DNA of 64,000 nucleotides, taken from NCBI GenBank assembly GCA_905221615.1, contig CAJNDT010003246.1, positions 22,501 through 86,500 of the forward strand, in the 5' to 3' direction. The translations under genes were made by a program, and so were the position numbers. Shown piece after piece: positions 27,600-36,400 of the stretch; the first letter of the stretch is position 1; every line of letters begins with the position of its first letter. Under the pieces are notes generated by a model. It saw only the letters and a program-made list of their open reading frames with translations. It did not search any database and was not told the origin of the DNA. The DNA is from Symbiodinium sp. CCMP2592 (Eukaryota > Sar > Dinophyceae > Suessiales > Symbiodiniaceae).

Positions 27600-29737
27600 C
27601 CGTGACTTTGACTTTGAAGTGGTTTCAGATGAAGCGAGTGCGCGTCCCTGTCCAGCTGGGAGGATAAATTATCGAGCTTCGCACTTCACGTGCTTCCCTT
27701 CGCGCTCACCAACGCGAAGGCTTTCAACGGGTGTCGGGTTAGATAGATGCTAAACCCTAAACCCGAACAACCGCAGGTCTAAGGTTCTCAAGCATGTCGG
27801 GGACTTGAGGACCTTCGGATTCCTCAGGGCCTGGATTCTTTCGAGTTTTGCTTTTGGGTCTAGAGTTTGGGGAGATGGCCTGCGGCTTCGGGTTTCGTTC
27901 CTACCTCCAAGATGCGGACCAAGATCATGGGGGGTTTGGGCAGGTTGGTTTTGCATTAAGGTTCAGGTTTTAGGGTTTAGTGTTCAGGGTTGAGGGTTGC
28001 GGGCCCTAAACCCTAAACCCTAAGCCTTAACCGGAGTTTCGGGTTTAGGGATTCAGGGTTTAGGAGCCTCGGGGCTACGCAGGACGGCCTGGTGGTCTCT
28101 GTGGCCGCAGATGCGCCAGCTGCCAGTCTCGATGCTGCGAGGAGTGGGATTGCCCTTTAAAAGGGGGTAAAATAGAAGCCTCAACAATTACCAACATTAT
28201 TCCTTAGGGTTCCTTATTGTATCTATAGTATCTTATGCCCCTACATTAGAATAGAAGCTTGAGCAGTTACTGGCACGATTTCTTAGGGTTCCTATTGAAT
28301 GTACAGCAAAATGTATCCCGATTCGCTTCAGAAACTTGCATAAGTAGAACGGGGCTTTGAGGTTTGTCAAAACTTGCAAGTAGGGTCGGAACAGGCAGTA
28401 CTAGTAGCAGTGTTCCTATCATAACTATACAGATATCTACCGCGAAAGCATGTACTAATGTTCAGGCCCTCATATGAGAGGAGACTGAAAAGGCTTGGAT
28501 TTCACAATGCTCTCGAAGATGCTCAACGTAGTCCTTGGGGGTTTAGGGCTGAGGGTTTCAGGTTTTGTGGGTTTAGGGTTTCGATTACCATTCAAAGGCC
28601 AAGACAATGGCAGTTTAAGCTGAAACTGCACCGCGTGACATAGGCTTTGCACTGCACAATATCGGTTCATAGAGTTTAATACAGGGGACTTATTAATTAT
28701 CGATACTATTCTAGGGGTTCCTTATTTTAATTATAGTATAATGTGCCCCACAACCCTGTTCTAATTATTAAGGCCCCTATAAACACTATCTACTGGTTTC
28801 GGGTTCAGGATTTAGGGTGGAATGATAGTTTTTTGTTTTTCTAGTTTTGGTCTCTTTCTATGATTGCGGGTTCGGGGTATATTTGTACAGTTGCTGCAAA
28901 CTCCAAATTTGTTCGGGAGCCCGGGAAGCAAATTGGGCCAAGCGGGGTTGTCCGAATCGATTTGCATGTCAGGCAGTCAATATCAAAATCAACCCAACCC
29001 GACCCCTTAAACCCAGAAGCACCTCTGCCTTCTAGCACTGATCTCGTGGAGTCCTCAGCACGCGGGTGGTTTTAATGCCCGCGAAACTTAAACCCGAACT
29101 ATTCATTTCAAAAGTCACATTAGTCTATACTAGAACAAATTATTGTAATGCTGTACTTTCTACAGCATATGAGATTGCGCTGCGCTCTCCGTCTGCAGGA
29201 GGGCCTGTGACGGCATGGGAGTGCTGCGGCCTCAGAGACGTGGCAGTCGCTGCTCGATTTTTGGGTTGGCTTTAGTTTAAGGTACCATAACAAGGAATCC
29301 ATCTTATTGACCGTAGATCCCTGTTATGGTAACTTAAACCTTAAACCCTAAAGTTTTCCTCGCATGTCATGTCAGAGCCCAGAGCCCGATTCTTGTTTGG
29401 GAGTTTAGAGAACCGGCATTGAGAATTCAGGGTGTAGGGATTTAGGGATCTTTGGGGTTTAGGGATTTGGATTTCGTGTTTAGTTTAGGATCCGAGTAAG
29501 GAGCCCTAACATGAGACAGGTCACAGGGACCACTCAGCAAAAAAGCCGTGATATAGGGGTCCGGTCAGAACAAGTAGTACAGTGTCTCCTTGCAGTTCCG
29601 GCATCAATGGATTAAATGCCCCATGAGCCCATATGTTGGACAAAGCCACAAACCCCGAGCCCATCAGCTTTTTCTTGGCAGACCGACAGTATCCTACATT
29701 AGGTCGAACTTTGTTGGCATGAATTATGGCCATGATT
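27600..29737. other. Gene-poor DNA laced with telomere-like motifs and small repeats
   Basis: TTTAGGG/CCCTAAA copies occur at about 27750, 27965-28075, 28535-28580, 29335-29355 and 29400-29480. The phrase cttagggttcc(t)tattg recurs at about 28200 and 28285, and ggggttccttatt at about 28710. I see no convincing coding exon. Confidence 0.5.
29274..29340. mobile_element. Small fold-back element
   Basis: gtttaaggtaccataacaag (29275 on) is mirrored by ctgttatggtaacttaaac ending at 29339, with about 20-base arms and a 20-base loop. It is flanked by telomere-like motifs. Confidence 0.6.
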
Positions 29738-30024
29738 AACATGCGTCTTGCGGGCCATTCTGCTCTGCTGGCAAGGCTTGAAAAGAGGGACTTCTTTTGT
29801 CGACAGTTTGCAGACAGCTCAAGCCAACATCCACAGCCCTTATGTCATGGTGCAGTGCATTTGTGCTTGGTGTGGCCCTGGCCAAGGCCATGCCATGTCG
29901 AAGATGCCACAGCACTTGACGCGCGACGTCCGGAGCACAGTGTCATTGAGGTATGTTCTAGCAGAGATGGGTTTCCGCTGGGGCCGTACCAGCAACAGCA
30001 ACCATGCCAGGAGTCTTCACAACG
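29738..30024 (+). pseudogene. Open reading frame cut by insertion of E2 (hypothetical exon)
   Basis: A frame open from about 29738 (MRLAGHSALLARLEKR) and an overlapping one from 29748 (VMVQCICAWCGPGQGHAMSK; TVSLRYVLAEMGFRWGRT) have protein-like composition and reach the LTR border at 30024. No domain is recognised, and the second frame is the more plausible. Sequence to the right of E2 (39074 on) does not obviously continue it, so either an intron starts here or this is non-coding. Confidence 0.2.
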
Positions 30025-30241
30025 TGCAGCAGGGTGGCGCAGAGAGGTCGATAGATTGGGCTCACACACAAAGTCTAAGAGCTCAGCGCTCTCCTCTTTT
30101 GCACCGTGCGCACCGCACGATCCGTTGGCTCCGTGGCTCGAAAGAGCTGCCGCTACAAAAGGGGCCCCTCTTGAGCTAAGACTCAGAGGGACGCATACAC
30201 AACGGTTCAGTGAGTGCAGCTGACAGGGATCACATGTTGCA
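30025..30241 (-). repeat. E2 3' LTR
   Basis: 217 bases, TG...CA, no difference seen from 38857-39073. On the minus strand it follows the polypurine-like tract at 30242-30256 (cttttgggggttga). Confidence 0.93.
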
Positions 30242-33200
30242 TCAACCCCCAAAAGACATCAGCTGCACTTCGGGATCATCGTATGGACAGGAGAAAAACT
30301 TGTACAGGATATCGAGCCACATGCCATCACCTCGTAAGTGGTCATCATGGTCGCGTAGAGCTCCGCCACCTCGTTGCTTGCTCTTGCGTGCACTGACAAA
30401 GTTTGGGTCGTATTTGATTGCCCAGACTCCGGAAGCTAGGAATCGTAGAAGTCCTTGCCGAGCATCAGCTCGCTTCTTGGTCAGGGCATCGGCCAAATCG
30501 TAGTCTGAAGCAAGCCAGCGAAGTTGGCAAGCAGCACGTTCAAGATTGTCCCTCAGCTGGAATGCTTGAAGGGCTGCGCGCATGTTGCTCAGGCCCAAAA
30601 GCGGTGACTCGTTCACCTCCACTGCATCGTAACCACCTTTGCTGTCCGTGCAGAGAACACCCTTGATGCGCACTATCTGAGCCTCCACTTGGTCGACCAT
30701 GTCACGACGAAGTACGCGATGTTCATGTCGTCCACCAGCGCCGTTCAACTCAGACCAGAGTAGTCGTGATCTGAAGTTCTGGTCTTCGGCCTCCAGAATC
30801 GACTGCACTTCTGCATCGTTGCTCCCGATGGCCTTCCGCTTGAGCTTCCAGGTCCTCCAACCAATCAAGCTCATAGGACACATCTTGCCATCCAGACAAC
30901 CGGGTCCGGCCACAAGCGTAAGCATGCCGCCAGTCGAATCACCCTTTGGTCTGTTAGAGTGGGCCTGGTCGCCCATGCTGATGAAGACGATGTCGCTCCA
31001 GTGGTGCGCGTCGGGGAACTTGCGAAACTCGAGCGCGTAGGACTGGTTCCGAATTTCACAGATCATACCCTGAATTTCAAGGGCTGTGCTCATTGTTCCA
31101 GTGGTAACGAGCTCCGTAAGAAGCAAGTTGCACCTCGAACAAAGTTGAGGCTGAGATTGAACCGCAAGCCATTGGAGAGCTCCCAATGCTGTACGACATG
31201 CCTCCACTTCTCGGGGTAGAAGATGATCGTTTCCTCGGAGACGGTCTGCAGGAATTTCTAGGTCTTGCAGCGTCTCAATGTAGTACTCCTGATCAACCAC
31301 AAGCTTCTTAAAGCCATGCTCATCCTCCTTGATCGTGACATCAGTGCCGGCATGGCGGTAGGAGTTCTTTTTAATCATGCCCCATTCGTAGGCTTGGTTA
31401 ATCTTTTCGACAACTTCCAACCACTCTGGTGATTCTCGATCACCGGTGCGGTGAAAATCATCCACATGACCACCCATGCCACCGATCATCCGTGGGTGAT
31501 CACCATCCATCTGAACCTTGGACAGCCAAATCCATAGGCATCGTTCACCGAGTACAGCTTGAGCTCCCAGAGCTGTGAGTTTGCGGTGTAGGTCCAACCA
31601 GAGTCCACGGGGAGCCGTGGTACTCCCGTAGACATTGCGCAGAATGCGCATGATCCCTTCACTTCCGACACCAAGTGCCTCGCGCAGCTCTTCCACTCCG
31701 TAGGTCCATATCTCGCGGTCGGCCTCGGTCGGCATCGTCTGGAGGAATGCTGTGCTGATGTCCAATCCTTCCAGATCCCACTGCTCATGCATGGCCTTGG
31801 TGTAGAGGAGGTTCCGCCCAAGCGTGCTTTGCACCGGTGATGCTGTCTTGAACTTGCTGTCCAACAAGCTGGGGTGCTCAAAACCAAGCAGAACGATCCG
31901 GGCCTTCGCCTTTTTCGTTCCATCAGCTGTGTGTGTAGTCTTGGCATTGTTCTTAGCATCGTCAGCTGCAGAAGTTTGGTCTTCAGGAGGTACCGCCTTC
32001 CAGGTTAAGACCCAGCGAGCACGAATGATGCGGTTGCGGTCAAAGGCCTGCTGGACTTCTTCTTGACTCAAACATTTCCTCACAGCTTCATGTTTCAGAA
32101 AGGACTCAACCTCCTTCATTTTTGCCCTGTCAAACAGTCGACGGTCTGAAGGTGTCAGGCGTGAAATTGATACCTCAGAGTCTCTCATCTTCTTAACCAT
32201 GAAGCTCACAGGGTTGCGTTCAAGAAACTTTCGCTGGCGATTGGAAAGATTGCCCACTTCAAACTCAATCTTCATGCAGTCCACGGGCTCCTCAATGGTT
32301 TCCAGACATTTGAAGATATCGTGCTCGGCCTCCAGCTGGGCTTCCATCGCTAGATCTTCAACCCAATCGTCTTGTCGGGCTTTCTTGGGAACCGGTAGGT
32401 CGTGGTCGTTGACGTTCTCACCGGGCCGAATTGTAGAAGGAGCCGAGGTATTGCCTGTGACCTCATCGTCCACGGCTGGCATTGGTGACGTAGTAGTGGG
32501 TGTCGTCTTTGCTCGAACTCGCCGTGAAGGTGGATCCACTATGGTTTGTTTGTCAGGCTGTTGAGGAAGGTTGGGAAGTTCAACTTCATCTGGACTGGGC
32601 TCCTGGTCGGTGAGGTCAACAAACTCCCGCTGAGGCAGGACATCCTTCAGTGTCTTCCACTGATGAAACTGCTCCTCTCCCGATGTCTCAAATTGAAATC
32701 GTTCTGTAGAAGTCACCGGTCTCACGGAATGAACGGAACATCTGAAGAGCTGTTTCCCGATCAGAACCCAACACACATGTCGTCGAACATCACCGCCTTC
32801 TTGATGTGGAATCACCTCACAGAAGATCACCCGTCCTGGTCCGACCCAGTGCGGTCTGCCAGACATTCGTAGGCCGCCGCGTGGACCTTTGTATTGTTCC
32901 TTGGGCCACACTTTTCTCCACACCTTCACCAAATCCATCGGAGAGAAACTCCTCAAAGGCTGCCTGACAGTTGTGTTGGAGAGCTTGGAAAGTACTCGCA
33001 AGGCGCGAGTCTTGGTGGCAATCGTCTCGGCTTGCTGTCGGGCAGTCACTAGCTTGATGAACTCGCCAGGGTAGTCGGTGTTGGTGAAGGTCCGAACATC
33101 CTCATCAGAGAGATCGTAGTGTTTCCCAAACGCCCATTGATATGCTGAAAATCCGGCTGTGTACTCTGTGGAGTTCAAGGCTGAGGCGGCCAATTGCAAG

Positions 33201-33424
33201 GTAATACGAGGATCTTGGTCGAGTGCTTCTAGCTGAATGGCAGAGGCAGTCATCTTGATGTCTTGAACAACTGCTTCCACCGTGCCGTGCGCCCAATGTT
33301 CTTTTTCAGCAATGTAGTGCACTTGGATGTTCAACGAGCTGGCAAACTCATGAAAGCATCCGAACCAAAGCTCCTTGCCGAGTCCATCAAGAGGACCTTG
33401 GGCTTGGGGAAGACAGCAAGCCAC
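30242..33424 (-). CDS. pol: E2 Pol part 2: integrase C-terminal half, reverse transcriptase, RNase H
   Basis: True coding in this frame begins at about 33355, where it takes over from the previous frame after the one-base lesion (HEFASSLNIQVHYIAEKEHW, then GTVEAVVQDIK with the catalytic Glu). The integrase C-terminal region includes FSPMDLVKVWRK and GRPHWVGPGRVIFCE. A disordered linker precedes reverse transcriptase: RARWVLTWK, KARIVLLGFEHPSLL, LEGLDISTAFLQ (first Asp), NVYGSTTAPRGLWLDL and GGHVDDFHRTGD (VDD). RNase H has WRTWKLKRKAIGSNDAEVQ, VLCTDSKGGYDAV and YDLADALTKKRA. The stop codon is the last three bases before the 3' LTR and overlaps the purine-rich tract. All catalytic motifs are present, so apart from the single frameshift this copy looks competent. 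Confidence 0.85.
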   Translation of the reverse strand: MACCLPQAQGPLDGLGKELWFGCFHEFASSLNIQVHYIAEKEHWAHGTVEAVVQDIKMTASAIQLEALDQDPRITLQLAASALNSTEYTAGFSAYQWAFGKHYDLSDEDVRTFTNTDYPGEFIKLVTARQQAETIATKTRALRVLSKLSNTTVRQPLRSFSPMDLVKVWRKVWPKEQYKGPRGGLRMSGRPHWVGPGRVIFCEVIPHQEGGDVRRHVCWVLIGKQLFRCSVHSVRPVTSTERFQFETSGEEQFHQWKTLKDVLPQREFVDLTDQEPSPDEVELPNLPQQPDKQTIVDPPSRRVRAKTTPTTTSPMPAVDDEVTGNTSAPSTIRPGENVNDHDLPVPKKARQDDWVEDLAMEAQLEAEHDIFKCLETIEEPVDCMKIEFEVGNLSNRQRKFLERNPVSFMVKKMRDSEVSISRLTPSDRRLFDRAKMKEVESFLKHEAVRKCLSQEEVQQAFDRNRIIRARWVLTWKAVPPEDQTSAADDAKNNAKTTHTADGTKKAKARIVLLGFEHPSLLDSKFKTASPVQSTLGRNLLYTKAMHEQWDLEGLDISTAFLQTMPTEADREIWTYGVEELREALGVGSEGIMRILRNVYGSTTAPRGLWLDLHRKLTALGAQAVLGERCLWIWLSKVQMDGDHPRMIGGMGGHVDDFHRTGDRESPEWLEVVEKINQAYEWGMIKKNSYRHAGTDVTIKEDEHGFKKLVVDQEYYIETLQDLEIPADRLRGNDHLLPREVEACRTALGALQWLAVQSQPQLCSRCNLLLTELVTTGTMSTALEIQGMICEIRNQSYALEFRKFPDAHHWSDIVFISMGDQAHSNRPKGDSTGGMLTLVAGPGCLDGKMCPMSLIGWRTWKLKRKAIGSNDAEVQSILEAEDQNFRSRLLWSELNGAGGRHEHRVLRRDMVDQVEAQIVRIKGVLCTDSKGGYDAVEVNESPLLGLSNMRAALQAFQLRDNLERAACQLRWLASDYDLADALTKKRADARQGLLRFLASGVWAIKYDPNFVSARKSKQRGGGALRDHDDHLRGDGMWLDILYKFFSCPYDDPEVQLMSFGG

Positions 33425-36400
33425 TTATCCGTAAGGGAGGTCATCACTTCTTCCGCGCTCTCGGTTTTCATCTCAAGGAAGTCGTAGACATGAAGAGGTT
33501 GCACCACACGCAGCTTCGTCGTCACATCCACAAAGACCAAAAACTTCACCTTCTGCTTCTTGTTGGGGACCACCCACTCGCCTGAGTCAACACCAATAGC
33601 GTGCCATGCTGGGTACAGCGCATGAGTGGTCGTCGGAGGAACTTGGCCAGAACTCGTTCCCCCTGGCTTGAGACTTTGGCAGGAAGGACAATGGTGATGC
33701 CGTGCCACCTCCACCTTCCACTTGTCATGACCTGCCTCTTCCACAATACGGGCAAGGTTGCGATTGGTAGGATGCCCGGCCGCCCTGTGGAACTTGGACA
33801 CTTGGGCCTCCCACTTCCGGTAGGTAGCCTCATCTACTCCGTCAGGAAGATCCACAGTCTCAGCGGTCAAGAGCTGCGGTGGAGTAGGTGGTCGCCGAAG
33901 TCGTAACGAAGGAAAACCGAGTTGCCGAAGACACCGTTGATGAGACTCATCAAGATGCGTTGCCAGCCTCGTAGTGTAAGCCGATATGGCTATCCTGGTC
34001 CCCTTCCACGGTTGTGAAGCATGCCAGCACATCGGACTGAAGGACACACATCGGTGCCTTGTGGGTTCCACACGGCCAAGTAGAACACGACCATCTGGTA
34101 TGCGCCGTCGGGCACAGTGGCTGGTAGTAGATGAGGTTCCTGAAAGCCATATGCCTCCGCCTTCATAGGGACCAACGCAAACCAGGTGGTTGTCGGAGTC
34201 CTTGTCGTTGTGGTGGTCACGATGGGGGAAAACAGAACGGTTGAAGGACACCATCACACTCGACCAGGAAGCATCAGGTAGGTGATATCGAAGAAAGCCG
34301 TTGATGTACTTCAGGAGGGTCACATGGTTGAAGGACGTACGGCTGATTCCCTTCATGTTGCCGTGGGAATAGGCACCCAGAAGAAGGGCTTGTCCAGCGC
34401 CGTCACGCCACCGAGTGTGGTTGGAGACCGACTTGGGAGCACCAGACCATTGCTGCATCAAGATATCTTCAAGGACATCAAACGAGAAGTTCTTTCGGAC
34501 CAGGTGGTAGTTGATCAAGTCTTCTAGGGCACCAGCTGGGACAGGCAATTCACTGGTTGTCGAGGTCAATCCTTGAAGATCACCAGCTGGGACGGACAAT
34601 TCACTGGTAGTCGATGTCAATCCTTGAAGATCACCTTCTGATACATACTCGCTGTCTGGCCAATCACACACCGCCTCATCCACCGTAGAAGACTGTTCCG
34701 AGGCCGCTTGCGGATCTTCATCTTGTAGACTTGGCAGATCTTGTCGTAGAGAAAGAAGTTGGTAGTGGCGGGACGGTGTCATGGAAGCACACCAATGTTT
34801 GACAATCGACTGGACCATCTTCCACGGGTAGTAGGCGTCCTTGTTGGTCTCGTAGTCCTCCTGAACGCTGTGTTTTCCATGACAACCAGGGCATACTTTG
34901 GCTCGGAAGCTTTTGTGAAATTGCTCATCGGTGGTCCTCACGGTCCATTGTTTCTTCACGAAGAGACCGTCCTGAGGGTTCTTCATGCCGTAGTTGCACC
35001 CATCAATCCGGCAGGACAGCCAGGGTATTCCTTGATCCTCCAGAAAGTTCGCGAGGTCTTCAAGAGGAGGCTGTTTCCAGCCATGGCAATGCGTCGGCCA
35101 TTCGAAGTAGATCTGCAAGCTGGGGTCCTCGCTGAGGGCTTCTTTGACAAAAGCGTTCATCCACCATAACACCCGACGATCTCGTCGCCGGTAGGTCTCC
35201 AATCTTTCTCTCTCCTGGAGGTTGTTGTAGTTCAAGTTCTTCCAAGAGCTCCATTTGGAGAAAGGTAGCGAAAACCAAATCCTCTGAGGCCGATGTTGTT
35301 GTCGGAGTCCACGTAGTCGTTGCCAAGTTTCGGCCTTGTACAGATCATAGCCAGAGGGAAGGTTTATGGAGCGAGGTTGTAATCCATGTTCCTGAGCAGA
35401 ACTACTCATCCACGAATGGGGTGCGCATGACACTTCCCAGAGACCATCTCTACCATCAAGGTGTAGCTGTAGTAGAAGCTGGGAGGTCATAGCCATCATC
35501 AAGGTCACGGCATTCATGACCTTCTTGCCCATGTAGAGTGGCAAGTTGCTCTCCTTGAGTGGTTTGGATGTAGTAGATGGAGCAATTTGCCTTCCCGCTT
35601 CCGAACACGTAGAGGTCGTCTCGTCACCTCGTTCTTCCCTTGAGCTTGGAGTCGCGAAAGCCGTAGGTGATGAAGTCATTGTTGGTGGTCCAGAGCCGCA
35701 TACGCCTCCTCGAGAGTCACTTCTCGGCCCTGTGCGTTCGTCATCGCCCAGCTGCCAAGTGACTCTGGACTTTCGGGATTTTCCGTCTGGTAGCCCGCCG
35801 CAGAAGTCGTCGCCTCGTTCAGGCTGATGCCGGTCAGCGTTGAGCTCGTCGCCGTAGGTGTCGCCAGATGGTTGTTGATCATCACCTTCAAGGTCTCCTC
35901 CGCATCGATCTTGGCCTGCATAGCATGCACCAACGGTGCCGAATGGAGTCGATCCCCCAGAAGCTTGCGAAGTTCCCGGAGACACCTTGAGACCATTTCC
36001 GGATTCTTGCACTGGGTGTTCTGACCGGTTGAGCCGTGTCGAGGGACATACAGGAGTCGAACATCGCAGACCTGGCAATGTATCCACTGTCCGTGACCGT
36101 TGCCCTTGGCAGGACTCGGGCTGTGTTGCCCCAGACATGGCCATTGATTCTTGTGTGCCCTGGGATCGCGACTGTCGATCTTCTGGGCGCGGCTCATGTC
36201 CAGCGGTTTCGCCTTGGCCTTCGCCTTGGCTTTTGCAGCCTGCTGAAGAATCGCATTCACCTCCGGGTCGAGATGTCGGGAAGGAGTCGCCGACATTGGG
36301 GGAGCACGAAGAGGAAGGAGTCGAAATCAAGCGATGGGCCGACGGGCCGTGCATCGATACTTGAGCTGCAATGGCCGAAGAGACCGATGAAGTTCGACTC

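Noticed and set aside
27243..27753. His-, Ser/Ile- and Met/Asp-rich frames on both strands
   Set aside because: Produced by the CAT/ATC microsatellite.
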